Assembly: GCA_047967505.1 (NCBI GenBank) | Contig: CM106540.1 | Direction: 5' to 3' (one strand) | Source of the DNA: Dipteris shenzhenensis | Lineage: Eukaryota > Polypodiophyta > Polypodiopsida > Gleicheniales | Length of the DNA stretch: 64,000 nucleotides | Shown: in pieces, positions 10,990 to 22,300 of the stretch | How the letters are laid out: each line of letters begins with the position of its first letter | Position numbering within the stretch: the first letter of the stretch is position 1 | Program-made: the position numbers and the translations under genes | Notes under the pieces: generated by a model | What the model saw: only the letters and a program-made list of their open reading frames with translations | The model's database searches: none | What the model was told of the DNA's origin: nothing

Positions 10990-12990
10990 TAGGGTTTGGA
11001 CTATGGTGAAGGCCTTGTCTTGGACAAAAAAATCATTTTTTCTAGCATTAATCACAGCCTATTTTTCATTAGATGCCTCCTCATTAAGTTTTTTTGAAAC
11101 CATTGACTCCTCTGTGTTTATGTTATCTTTAAATCTTTTGACCAGCTAGTCTCTACTATAACATCATCATTATTTTCTTAGTTTTCCTTTATCCATTCCT
11201 CAGTTTCTCTATTAGCCAAAGTTTGAAAGGCATTTTTTGTGACCAGAGTAGGAGGTATAGAGTGGGGATATAAGAGCTAGCAAGAGCTTGAGGAACCCAT
11301 TTTTGTGTCACAACAGTAGGCTTAGGAGCAGTGTTAGATTGGGTCTTGGGTTTACCCCTTTTCTATGGATAGTTTTCCAATACATGATTGGAGAGACCAT
11401 CGAGGAAGTAGGAATTTGGAATACTTTTATAGAGAAGTGGTTGCTCTCTAAAGACCCTTCCATTCCTATTCAAGATTACCAATGTATTGGGAAGTTCCTC
11501 AGCTATGTCTAGCTTGATGCAAATCTAGGGATTTCCTCTACAATTGATGAAGTTTTGTTTTTCAACCCCCAAGACCTCTTCTTGTCCCCTACACAATGAA
11601 GGGAGGTGACTAAAGAGGGAGAGAGGGCGATCAATAAGTTCAACCCATATTGGGATCTTGGTAGATCTACGGACATTAGGTGAAAAGTTTTGAGTCCACC
11701 ATTCCGAGTACAAGGGCTGATGCCTGCTGTCCACAGTTGTAGTGCTCTAGCAGCCATCTCAAATTTTTCAAATAAGAACACCAAGAAGCCCTTCCTAAGG
11801 AATCTCACATTAGTTATAGTCATGCCTTTACACACCTAGCTATTTCTAATCTAGGATTCAAGAATAGGCCATGGGAGGCCGAACACCAGGGAGATGACCA
11901 ACCAATGGATGGATGCTAAACCATTCCATTGAATCCAAAAACAAGGTCATCATCAAAGAAAGCCATGATACTCATACTTGGATCAGGGATTAAGCCCTCT
12001 CTAGGAAATTGTTGCGTTCCTTCCTTCATGTTTCCTCCTTCTCCTTCAGTATTGTGTTCACCGGCTCTGCAAACCATCCTTTTTTTCCAAGCCACTAGTG
12101 GCATCTTCCTTGCCTTTTCTAGCCGTTGCATTGCTTCCTAGAGCTTCTTTGTTAGCTCCTCCCCACTTAGGTTTGGGTTTCTCCTCTTGCATTTCCAGCT
12201 CTTGGGTCCGAAGAGTTTCCTCCTTTAGCATCACCCGGCACCTCCTCTGCATGTCTGTCGCTTGAGTTACAGGCATGGAGTCCCTCGTCATCATTAGGGT
12301 GTGATGTGCTTGCATTACTCCATCCAACCTATGCTTCAATGTGTCTTCCTACAACTCCTTTGTCACATGCACATCCTCCTGGGACTACTCCAAACTCACT
12401 CCCACCTCCTCCTGGTGTTCCATCTTCACATGCACTTCCACCTTGGATAGTTTTGTTGGCTGAGTGGAACCGTCAACCTCCACTTTCATTTCCAAGGTAG
12501 GCTCTAGGAGAGCTCTTGCCTCCTCCATGACCTCTAGCTTTAGTCCAACCTTTAGTGGAAAAGCAAGAAGTAGAACATGCTCTCAGGGGTATAGAGAAGA
12601 ACCCCCTTCAAGTCTTTTGAGACACAGCCATGTAAGAGGGACGTGCATATCCTCCCTTACCACCTCACACACCCAAATTTTTGAGTCCATTTTGCTAAGC
12701 GATATTTTCTCTTTCAAATACGATAGACATCTAGATATCGATAAAAAAGGAGATCTTTTGTTTAGTAGTCAAGGCTAGAAAAGTTTAGTCATCCCCCAGA
12801 GATGAATCATTCTCAAAAGGTGACAAAGGAAGTACACCTCTCATTGACCCCTCACTTTCCCATGAGAGAGGTTTGTAGAGCTCAGGTACCTTTCTGTCCT
12901 CTGGTCTAAGTGGAGGGAGAAGCAACCTAGAATGAACGTGAAACCCATCAGAATCATCGCTACCATCGCCATCCTCCATCATCTACTTCA
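10990..12990 (-). pseudogene. LINE ORF1 with DUF4283-like domain
   Basis: Two overlapping frames at 11509-11835 together carry an RNA-binding-like block typical of ORF1 in plant LINEs: FLRKGFLVFLFEKFEMAARAL, then NFSPNVRRSTKIPIWVELI. The split across frames shows a frameshift. Further upstream, 12058-12339 and 12785-12982 are charged, low-complexity segments in a plausible N-terminal position. No start codon is assigned. The 13.0-13.5 kb stretch upstream has only short unrecognised frames. Confidence 0.55.
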
Positions 12991-13844
12991 ATATTATTTT
13001 GCAAAGTGGCATGTGATTTCTCCACGTTGGTTCAATATTGTTGACAACTTTCTTCAACCACTACACCCCCTAATACAACCCTTCTTTTTAGCCCATCTAC
13101 ATGTGCCTTTTTTGTAGCTAGTTCATTTTATAAGGTTGTAAGCTACTCTTTGAGGGTTAAGGCCAACACACGATCATTCCTCGATTTTGGTAGGGTCTCT
13201 TCCACTGCCTAGAGTTTAGCGACCTTGGTTATTTTGTTGTCAAGCTCTTCTGTAAGATGATCGATCTTGATTGCGCTAGAGAATATTGGGCGGTAGTGTT
13301 GGCAAGGGTCTGTTGGTGCCTCTTATAGATGTTGAGGATCATTTCTGTGCCTTGGAGGAAAAATTCCATAAATCGGTCCTCCAACAAACCAAACTTATTC
13401 GGAGCCCACTCCCTTAGTGTTTTGTATTTTGTGGGCAAGCTATAGGTTCAAGATGCATCGTGGCCTAAGCCTCCTGTACTTTGACCTAATTTGCATTAGA
13501 AGAACCTATTGGAGTGTGTCATGGGGCACTATTGCCCTTGAAGCTTTGTAGCATCATTTACACGTATTTGGAAATATTTGGAAGAGGTTTTGGTGCTCGG
13601 GCTAGCAGCAGTGTTATCAAAGGAGAAGAAAAAATCATTGTACAGCTGGTCCTCGAGTGCCTCCTTTTGTCATTGCTACTATTGTTGCTGGTGGTGGTGG
13701 CTCAAAATTTTGGTGGTCACGATAGGAGGGGTGATGTTAAATCTATGTCAACATGGACCCAAGTAGCACAAAATGTGTGTATGGAGGAGTAGCAATAGAT
13801 CTCCACTTGTACTTGCATATGGCTAGGAATAATCTCCATTAGGA

Positions 13845-14045
13845 GCCCTACATGCATGTTCCACATGGAAGTTCTACATACGATTCCTACATGCATGTTC
13901 TACATGCAAGTTCTACATGCCATGTTCTATGTGCAATTCCTACACACATGTTCTACATGAAACTCCTACATGCAAGTTCTACATGTGCATACTAGATGCA
14001 AGTTTTGCATGTAGAGAGAGAAATTCTTACAATTCCTACATGCAG
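13845..14045. repeat. Degenerate CTACATGCAAGTT short tandem array
   Basis: Roughly ten imperfect units built from (T/C)CTACATGCA(A/T)GTT occur in 200 bases. The neighbouring 13.5-13.8 kb and 14.1-15.1 kb contain CT-rich and CCTAGAACC-like low-complexity sequence and no gene I can support. Confidence 0.75.
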
Positions 14046-15151
14046 AGAGATAAGCTCTCCATTTTGTACAAATATTCCATGATGGAATAAATCCCACACT
14101 CATTGGGGCACTGTGTTGAGTTTTATTTTGGTGTTCTATGCAATTGTCTCCAAATGTCCATGCTCCCTTGCACTCCACATCCAAAAGCATGTCCTAACTT
14201 TGTCTCCTACTCCCCTCTCCTCCAACCTTGTAACTCCTCTCCCTCTCATCCTCCCTTCTCCTCTCTCTCCCCCATACCCATGCTCTTACACCTTCTTTCT
14301 CTACCACTCCTATGCTTCCTTTGAACCCTTACATTCTTAGTCCTCAACCCTTGGCCTCCATGATCTATGAGGGAGACAAGTTCTCTACCATGTACTCTAT
14401 TCTAAACCTTGATCTCCCTTCTGAACCCTAGAACCTTATTCTAAACCTTGGAACCTCTTTCTAAGCTTGAAGCCCCTTTTGAATCCTAGATCCTATGTCT
14501 AAGCCTCTTTCTAAACTTTAAAACCCCCAATGGAGGTGAAAGCCTTCATTACCCCGACCATGTTGATGAATGTTCCTTTCACACAAGCATGTGTGATGTT
14601 TGCACCACACACTTGAGCCTACGTCTCTCACTAGAATATGACCCAAGGTCCTCAGCTATACTTATACTACAAATGACAACATTGATATATTTCCAAGTGA
14701 CAAAAAGCCTTGAAACCTTGCACACCTTACATACCCTACTCATCCTGCAGAAGCCATGGGATAGAGCCAACATTTGGTGTTTTTTTAGGGGAGGCTAGCA
14801 TCTTAAGTAAAAAGTAGACACACACAAGTATGTGTGAAAAAAAACCACCATAGACTATCACGATCACATCACTAAAGGGCTAGGAGAGTAAAAAAAGTTT
14901 CCAATTCTAGCCAAAAATAAGAAGCCCAAGTAGAAACTGCAGGTTACTAGCTTAAGAAATTTCATATTTCTTAAAACCAACCACTTAAAGAACAAATCAG
15001 GCCATCTAATTGACACCAATGTGTAGATCTCAGAATTTTACACATTTCTCCTTTTTTACAAAAAAGTGATATGAAATAACCATGGAAAGTTATGGGCATG
15101 GGAAGGTTGCATGGTTTAACCCTAACCCTAAACCCTCTCACCTCCATTCCT

Positions 15152-15158
15152 ATAAAAA
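15152..15158 (+). promoter_or_regulatory. TATA box ahead of a C-rich leader
   Basis: CTATAAAAAC sits directly upstream of the long C-rich tract and about 1.6 kb ahead of the gypsy-like gag fragment. It could be an LTR promoter. No LTR boundary was identified. Confidence 0.4.
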
Positions 15159-15184
15159 CCCTCTTCACCCCCTCATTCTTATTT

Positions 15185-16125
15185 TTCCACGTCTGGCCTC
15201 CCCCATCCTCTTCTAAGTTTCAAGCACCACACAAGACCCTCCTCCCTCTCCATTGAACACCCTCCCTAGTCCCATCGTCATTGTCGAGTTCGCTTTGAGC
15301 CCTTCTCTTTGCGATAACCTAGCCATCCACCCACCATCCATTGTCACCCTCAACAATCCCATTACCCTTTTTTTGTCACCCCCCTCTCCAACCCCCCCAC
15401 CCCCTTCCCACCCCCCCTTCACCCCCCCATCCACCCCCCCTTCCCTCCCCTACCCCCTTCACCCCACACCCCCTTCACTACCCCCCCACTTTTTTCAGCC
15501 TCCCCCTTTGGCCCCCCTTTTTTGGTCCCCCCCTGTTGCCTTCCCCCTCTTCTCAACCACCCCATGCCCTCCATCACCCGTCTTCACCCCCACCCACCCT
15601 CCACCCCTCCCCCCTCACACTCCTCCCACTCCACCCCTTCTCCAACATCCACCCCCCCCTCCTCCCCCCGACTCTCCCACCACCACCCCCTCCTCCTCCC
15701 ACCACCACCCCTTCTCCAAGCCCCCCCATCCTCTCGCCCCCATACCGTCCACCCCCCCCCCCCCACCTTTCCCCCATCACACTCCTCTGACCACTACCCC
15801 TTCCAACGCCCCCCCCCCCCGCTCACCCCTCCCCCCTCACAGTCCTCCCACCAATACCCCTTCTCCTCCTTCCCTCCCCCCACACTCCCCCTCTCACACC
15901 ATCCACTGACCTCCATCATGCCATCCACTGCCATCGGGCTGCATCCTCCCTCCGTCTCCCCTATCGCCTCCATTTCCTACAACTTCCCTCGCTTTTGCTC
16001 GACTCCGTCCTCCCTCACACTCCTCCCTTGCACCCCACTCGCACTCCTCCCTCCTAGCATCTCCCTAGCCCCTCCCCTCCCCCACCTGACTGCCAGGCCG
16101 CCAGCGATCCCCCCCCCCCCCGAAA
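15185..16125 (+). repeat. Extreme C-rich tract, about 0.9 kb
   Basis: Long runs of C alternate with short CA, CT and CTTC blocks, and the strand is nearly free of G. All three forward frames stay open over hundreds of bases because stop codons are scarce, producing proline-rich pseudo-ORFs (15253-15909, 15341-15790, 15522-16151). They share no domain and lie in overlapping frames, so I do not call them genes. The tract ends in about ten C followed by about ten A. Confidence 0.85.
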
Positions 16126-16139
16126 AAAAAAAACAAGCA

Positions 16140-16440
16140 AGCAAACCCTAACCTTAGATAACCCTATTAACTAACCCTAATTAGGTTAGGTTAGTTAAGT
16201 TATATTAGGTTAGGCCATGTTAACTAATAGTTAGTTAGTTATGCTAACAACTAGTTAGGTTAGGCTGACTACAATTAGCAATAGGTTAGATTAGCTGGTT
16301 AACTATATCATTAGGTTATATTAATTGAACTTCAAGTTAGAATAACTACAATTAGGCTAGTTGCAAGAACTAGTTAGTTAGACAAATTAGATAGTTAGGT
16401 TAGCTAGGTTAAGTTAGACTAACTAAACCTAGTTTAGTTT
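16140..16440. repeat. Degenerate TTAGGTTAG/TTAGTTAGG array
   Basis: Irregular units of TTAG, TTAGG and TTAGTTAG fill about 300 bases after the C-rich tract. They resemble telomere repeats but do not match the plant TTTAGGG unit in register, so I call it a degenerate minisatellite. The 16.45-16.77 kb stretch that follows shows nothing recognisable. Confidence 0.65.
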
Positions 16441-16771
16441 CTAAAAGTCTAAGACCATTTGCAATACCAAAGGATCCCTAATTTCACCATAACTTTAACA
16501 TACAATAACTCGCCCATTTGGGACCCAAATTTCACAACAAAAAGACCACACTATGGGGGATTTCTCTAGCTCATTGCGTACCATTTAGGCGTCCTAGCAC
16601 TTGTTAATTTACACTCCCATGTGGGGTAAATTTTGTACTAATTCTCTCATAAATTCCACTCGCGACCTTCAATTGATGATACGTTTGCAGTGGCACACTC
16701 CCACTCTTAATCCTAGGCACATTTTCTAGCACAATGTTCCCCAAATTACTAACACATCTCTAGCCCCCATA

Positions 16772-17084
16772 ATGCGCACAACTCAACTTTTGGACCAAAG
16801 GAGGTTGCATGCAATCAAACACTTCGCAAGTGTGCATGCAATTACGATCCACTCGGCATCTATGACAATCATCACTCACCAAATCCACCTCCTCAAATAT
16901 GTCAAAAATCTAGTCGTCATCCAATCCGCAAGATGGGAGATTGTCGTCATTGATAATGCTGAATTGGACAATTATGGCAACAATTTCTTCGACCGCCCAA
17001 ACTTCAATAACCATGGAAGAAAACCCTTAGGCAAGCTTGAACTTCCAAAGTACAATGGTCAGCTTGATCTAGAGAGGTTCCACT
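16772..17084 (+). pseudogene. Gypsy-like gag N-terminal fragment
   Basis: The frame ends with NNHGRKPLGKLELPKYNGQ followed by LDLE. A K(L/V)E(L/I)P.(Y/F).G segment is typical just ahead of the retrotransposon gag domain of Ty3/gypsy elements. The coding abruptly becomes antisense copia sequence at about 17085, so the element was cut there. Assignment rests on a short motif only. Confidence 0.4.
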
Positions 17085-18140
17085 GCAACACTTTTGTAGC
17101 ATACTCCTTCTGTGAAAGCCAAAGGAGTTTCCTACTCCGGTCACACGTGATGCGCATACCAAGAATATGACTTACAGGTCCCAAATCATTCATGTCAAAG
17201 GCCTCATGCAACTCGGCCTTCAATACATCTAGCTCATAAGTGTTCCTAATAAACAATAGCATATCATCCACATAAAGTGCCAGGATTATCATGATATTAT
17301 CAGTGATCAATCTCACTTCTTCTAAAACCTTGGGAACAAATGAAAGCATCAAACTTATGATACCATTATTTAGGCGCTTGTTTAAGGCCATAGAGACTCT
17401 TTTTTAGCTTGCAAACCAAATGCTCTTTCCCCTTTTCTTCAAATCCTTCTAGTTGTACCATTTAAATTTCCTCATGCAAATCCCCATGCAAGAAAGTTGT
17501 CTTGACATCCATCTGCATAAGCTTTATATCCTCTGTTGCCACAAGTCCAAGTACACATCTAAGTGTGGCCAGTTTCACAATAACCAGAGAGAAGATCTCA
17601 TCAAAGCACTTTACATGGCAATGCTTTCTTTCCATGTGGCAAAGAAACCAAGTCCCAAGTCTTATTTTTCATGAGTAAATTCATCTCTTATTTCAGAGCA
17701 TACTCCCACTTGCATTAATCCTCATGCATCATAGCCTTTCTGTAGCAAGAAGGCTCCCCGCAATAAGTAAGCATCAAATAGTATGCCCTTGAACAAATCT
17801 CCCAAGCAATCTAGACACTCTAGATGATCTTCTCAAGGGTATTTTAGCTTGATGTCCTGCCTGCATATCAGCCACATTTGGCTCATCATTTCCACCAATA
17901 GATGATCCATCATCTATCCTTGATTGTGTACCTGTGGGAGTACCTAGTGGCACTATTTCCTGCACATTTGGTCCATGGACAACTTGTTATCTATCAACAT
18001 ATATGGGTGGATTCACATATTGGAAAGTGATTCTCCTAATTTCCACATCCCTCATGGGAGTCTTATGCATCTCCTTCTCATTAAAGACCACATCATGGCT
18101 TTGTGTGATCTTATTTGCTTATGGATCCCAGAGATGATAG
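17085..18140 (-). pseudogene. Copia family C fragment: integrase C-terminus to RT
   Basis: Minus-strand translation matches the family C pol at 36260-37420. In order it gives YHLWDP, SHDVVFNEKEMHK, VNPP.YVD, PLRRSSRVSR, LMQMDVKTTFLHGDLHEEI, CKLKKSLYGLKQAP, then LALYVDDMLLF and KLLWLSQKEYATKVLQ. Several stops and frameshifts interrupt it. It is cut at about 17085 on the 3' side. On the other side the + strand LTR at 18141 begins exactly where it stops, so an element of its own family inserted into it in opposite orientation. Confidence 0.8.
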
Positions 18141-18311
18141 TGTGGGGGTTAAAGGTCACTATGCCTTTACCCTGGTTATGTACAATACTCAAACACATAT
18201 ATAAATGAATGAAAAAGAAGATTAGGGTGGTTCTGAACCCACTGAAACTTGTGTGGCTCTCTATTTCTCTCTCTCCCTCTTCCATTCTTGCTTCCGTTGA
18301 GAGCACTCTCA
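18141..18311 (+). repeat. 5' LTR of copia element A (171 bp)
   Basis: It begins TGTGGGGGTTAAAGG and ends GAGCACTCTCA, matching the three other family C LTRs. It contains a TATA box (CATATATAAATG). Confidence 0.85.
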
Positions 18312-18313
18312 AC

Positions 18314-18325
18314 TGGTATCAGAGC
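18314..18325 (+). promoter_or_regulatory. Primer-binding site of element A
   Basis: TGGTATCAGAGC, two bases after the LTR, is the classic plant Ty1/copia site complementary to the 3' end of initiator methionine tRNA. Confidence 0.85.
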
Positions 18326-19762
18326 TCGGGTGATCTAGCTAAGCGTGCGTGAATGCTTGAAGCTCAGTTGCTCTGTGGAGGAAGGAGAAGCTCTGTGGGA
18401 AGCTTTATGGGTGACTTTACTTGCATCCGAGTGTGTAGAGACCTTGGAGGAACCTTTGGAAAAGTCACTTTGGTTTTGCGAAGTGGTTTTGAGAGCCTGT
18501 TAAGTGTTTTTCAAAGAAAAAGTCATTTTTTGAGCTTTTCCATGTTTCGTTCGATGACAGACACTCCGTATTGACTTGTAGAGGCAACTATTGCTTGCTT
18601 TTGGTGTCCACTTCACTTCACGACTTGGAAACACCTTCATTCTTGAATCTGGGATCATTTCATTGGATTTCTGACTCACTGTGTCAGTTTCTGCAGTTTT
18701 CTGCCTGGGTATTGGAACTCAAGTTTGGAGCAACCATTTGCAAATCTGTCAGTTCCGGTGGACTCAGGAGGTCCTAAAACTTCTATCTTACTCATCAATT
18801 GCACTCCGATCGAGTTTACAAATAGCTCTGTTTCCAAAAACTTTTTTCAGTCTGTGTGTTGGACCTAGTGATTGAGACCATGGTTTCCAAAACCGTCTGT
18901 CCCATTGCGTTTCGGACACCCAAAAACCCCTACCTGTCAGTTTTGACGTGATTCGGTGAAGGATTTTCAGAGTTATAAATCTCTGTGTATTCGATTTCAT
19001 CTCTCTGTTATGCATTTTTCATTCTAAGGTTTTGAAACCTTAGATTTATGCCACATGGGAGTGGATAAGTGTTGACTCCCATTTCTCACTCATTGGTTGG
19101 GATTTTGGAGTTTCGACAGAAGAGAGATATTTGCAAATTTTCTTGTTGAGTCCGATTATGCAGTGGCGCCCATGTTTTGAGGCATCTTAGGTTCTATTTT
19201 TAGTAGTGGTCATTACCATGGGACTATGATTTCTTGAGCATACCTTATGCAGATCACTCTGGTTACAGTTTGAGCAGTGTGTGCTCATTCATGGTGTGCA
19301 TTGGGTTGTAGTGGATGATTTATAGGCCATTTGGATGCATTGCGGTCCTTATTGGATGCATTGATAGGCCCATATTGCCTTGTGGGATGTTATTTTTATG
19401 AACGCTTTGCACATGGATGCTATTTTATGCTGAGAGACAGCTTTGACACATTGCAGGTGATGCACTGATAGTGCTATGCTCTCTTGGATGAGATATTATT
19501 AATGCATATGCCAGTGGATGGTGTTTATGCTTGAGTCATTTGGCACTTATTGGCATTCTGGATTGCCATTACAGTTGGCATTTTCTTTCGGGCCAGATTT
19601 ACTCATATGGATGCAAAGTATATGCACATGAGTCAGATGCTTTGAGACATGAGTTTTGGTGATATTTCACTCTATTGTGGCATACACATTTGGGTGCACC
19701 TGGTATTTGGTGTGATTCGCTCTTACAGGCACTAGCATTTGCGATTTTGCTTTATTTGCATT

Positions 19763-20326
19763 ATGGCATCCTCTTCCATGTCTGAAAAGGAGTTTTTCAG
19801 CATTAAAAAGTTTGATGGGACAAACTTTTCTTTGTGGAAAGAACAAATAAGGGATGTGCTTATTCAAAAGAAGCAGATTAAACCCTTCACAGGGATTGAA
19901 GCTAAGCTGCAAATATGTCTGAGGATGATTGGAATGAGTTGGATGCATTAGAAAAGTCTACTATTAGACTTCATCTTGCAGAGTCAGTTTATTTCACAGT
20001 AGTAAATGAGCAAACTACGGAAGATTTGTGGAAGAAACTGTGTGCCACTTATGAGAAGGAAACTGCCTCTAATAAAGTTTACCTCATGAAGGGGTTGTTT
20101 GAGCTACAGATGAAGGAAGGGGTCTCCATTGCTTCTCACTTGAATGAATTCAATATTATTTTCAGCCAGCTTCAGGCTCAGAAGATGAATTTTGATGCGG
20201 AGACTAAGGCAATATTTCTCTTATGTTCATTGCCATCCTCATGGGATACCTTCCGTACAGCTGTCAGTAACTCTACACCTGGTGGAGTACTGAAATTTGA
20301 TGATGTTGTGGGTAGCTTGTTGGCCA
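19763..20326 (+). pseudogene. Copia gag of element A, frameshifted and truncated
   Basis: It starts MASSSMSEKEFF with the gag block KKFDGTNFSLWKEQI. A 1-base deletion after GIEAK (about 19905), relative to the copy at 34134, shifts the frame. The matching sequence resumes at 19915 (SEDDWNELDALEKS) and runs to VVGSLLA, where the element is cut. The zinc knuckle is lost. Gag would form the particle that packages element RNA. Confidence 0.85.
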
Positions 20327-20808
20327 GTGGTGCCAATCGCAGTCATCTGATCACATAGATTCTTTACCCTGGTGATGAACTTCTCTGTCACTTCAAACTC
20401 ATACAATTTCTCATTCGCTAGTTGAGTCTCCAGATTCTAAATCTGCGTCTGATTCATGGTCTCATACTGATTTTTCAAGACCATCCATGCCTCCTCCATT
20501 GTGGTGACATGTTGGATTAATGCCACGACGGAGTCACTCACACTACAGACAATAGAACATAGAACATAGTGCATCTGCATTTCTTCTTGTCCACGTGAGA
20601 ATCTTATCTGCAGTTGGTACTATCTGTTGTCCTGCATTGGTTGGATTGGTCTCGTAATCGACTTCACGTCCACCCCAGTAGCAGTATCCCAAAGCTTGTA
20701 TGCGCTTAGGATGGTCTTCATCTTGAACTTCCAGAGTGGATAGTTAGTGCTGTCCAACTTTTCGCTTTCACTGAATGGTGGGATTCGTAGTCTTGCTGGC
20801 TAGGCCAT
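20327..20808 (-). pseudogene. Copia family D gag fragment (element E)
   Basis: The minus strand from the ATG at 20808 reads M-A-stop-PARLRIP, then LDSTNYPLWKFKMKTIL and SAYKLWDTATGV, a copia-type gag opening that matches the family D start at 40016. The third codon is TAG where family D has CAG. Further stops follow, and the fragment is cut at about 20327 against element A. Confidence 0.75.
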
Positions 20809-20866
20809 CTCTCACAATCTGCTCGCAAACAGAAACACACTACCAAATCTTCTTGCTAGAGTCCAG

Positions 20867-20878
20867 GCTCTGATACCA
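20867..20878 (-). promoter_or_regulatory. Primer-binding site of element E
   Basis: GCTCTGATACCA on the + strand is TGGTATCAGAGC on the minus strand, directly abutting the LTR edge at 20879. Confidence 0.8.
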
Positions 20879-21203
20879 TGTAAGAAAACAATACAACATT
20901 TGTGCTCAACAGATAACAAGATCTCGTATGCAAGAGAGAAAAGCAGATAGTATGGAGAATAAAAAATTCGATTACTATATAATACAATAGATGGCGCTGC
21001 CTCCCAGCCATGCGCTCCTATAAGAGAAGCTTCGATGGCATACTGGAAACAGTAGAGGAGGGAGGCTGGATGCTAAGGAATCAGGGTTGCTATAGCTAGT
21101 GATGAAATGGGCTTCATGGGCATGCTCTTATATAGCCACCACTAGTAGTCAGTTAGACCCAATTGAGTGACCGACCCAGTCTGCCCAAAATGGCTGACTG
21201 GGG
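20879..21203 (-). repeat. Partial family D LTR (element E)
   Basis: It matches the first about 325 bases (in + order) of the complete family D LTR at 23859-24588, then diverges after GGCTGACT. The distal part of the LTR is missing. Confidence 0.8.
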
Positions 21204-21284
21204 GAACCAAGGATGAGATAAGAAAAATTGGCAAACAATGAGATTATATGCAAAATCAAAGGAATGTATTCGTCCTAATACAAG

Positions 21285-21334
21285 TTTATTCATACGAATA
21301 AGTATTCGTACGAATACTTATTCGTATGAATAAA
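21285..21334. repeat. Perfect 50-bp palindrome
   Basis: Every base from 21285 to 21334 pairs with its mirror position with no spacer. The half-site begins TTTATTCATACGAATAAG and the centre is CGTACG. A further ATTCGTATGAAT follows after 4 bases. It lies in the unassigned 21204-21527 spacer between element E and the gypsy LTR. Confidence 0.95.
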
Positions 21335-21527
21335 AGTTATTCGTATGAATATGTGGTGATGATGTGGTAATTCATATAAAAAATGTGACGTCACCATTTT
21401 TTAAACCGATTTTTTCTTCCATTTGAATCATTCAAGCAATTTTCTCGATTTTTTCGAATCATGAGTTCGAATTTTTCTACTTAGGCTACATCTCATAGGA
21501 AATACTTTCAAGACTATGTTGGGGTGT

Positions 21528-22300
21528 TGTGATGCCAAAAAATTGATATCTTTTATTTGGCATTGGTATTGCTTTTCTCTAAGAGTGTGAATATCAAGTG
21601 ATAGCCTAGTGGCTCTCATTTATTTCTATTTTCTAAGATAGTTTATGGGATTGAGAGGATGAGTGGAATGGATCATTGTAAATACCATGTGTATGTATGA
21701 TATACATATGGGGTGAGAGTTATTTGTGTATGAAATATTATGGGAATTTTAGAAAATAGGAAGAGTGAGTCATATAAAGAGTGGGTCTCATGTCCATGTG
21801 TTCCAATAATGTAAGAGAGATCACATGCCAAGCATGTCTAAGGCATGTGGGGGAGAGTCTTGAGCATCTTTTGATAGGACACATCTCAAGAGTAGACAAA
21901 AAAGACATGGATGGTGATATACGAGCTTATGTGATTGATGGGGAAAGGAATCTACAGGAAGCAATTGTAAATGGGTAAAGGAGGGTGAAAAAATCTCTAT
22001 AAAAGTAGCCCTCCCCTCCCTTGTTCAACATCTATATTTCCACCATTAAGTCTCATGATGTTGTAGCTCTAGTCCCCTCAAGCCTCTTTTATGAGCCTTC
22101 TCCCTCCCTCTTATAGATATCCTCTTTTGTAGACTCTTGTCAGAGTCCATAAAGTTTCAAGTTCATTCTCTTTCTATGACTAGTCTTGGAGCCCCCGCTT
22201 CCTCTTGTATATATGAAACCACTTCTTCTCCCTTGTGTTTGTAATAATTTGTGGCATTTGAGTAGAGTATCACTCTATTGGTAACGAAGGTCACTTCAAG
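21528..22300 (+). repeat. 5' LTR of gypsy element F (3' boundary uncertain)
   Basis: The start is set by identity with 45817 onward. A TATA box lies at about 21996 (CTCTATAAAAG). The right edge is a guess placed near TGGTAACGAAGG at about 22279, a possible but unproven primer-binding site, because the other LTR is too short to compare. Confidence 0.5.

Larger units (their letters stand above)
8020..13000 (-). mobile_element. LINE (non-LTR retrotransposon), decayed
   Basis: Read on the minus strand the order is ORF1 (with a DUF4283-like segment), endonuclease, reverse transcriptase, then a C-terminal zf-RVT-like region, as in plant LINEs. The 3' end is A-rich on the minus strand (about 8020-8075) beside a near-palindromic run built from CTTTTAAAG. 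No target-site duplication was identified, so both ends are approximate. All reading frames carry stops and frameshifts. Confidence 0.75.
18141..20326 (+). mobile_element. Truncated copia element A (family C): 5' LTR, leader, part of gag
   Basis: It has a 171-bp LTR, a primer-binding site, a leader of about 1.4 kb and the first part of gag, all closely matching the complete family member at 32534-38414. The rest of gag and all of pol are missing: at about 20327 the sequence switches to a minus-strand family D fragment. Confidence 0.85.

Noticed and set aside
13850-14010. CRISPR-like array
   Set aside because: The CTACATGCA units are irregular in length and spacing and have no unique spacers; a plant nuclear context also excludes it.
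15253-16151. Long proline-rich open frames (218, 149 and 209 residues)
   Set aside because: They overlap in three frames of a C-rich, G-poor tract where stop codons are scarce; no domain or start context supports a protein.
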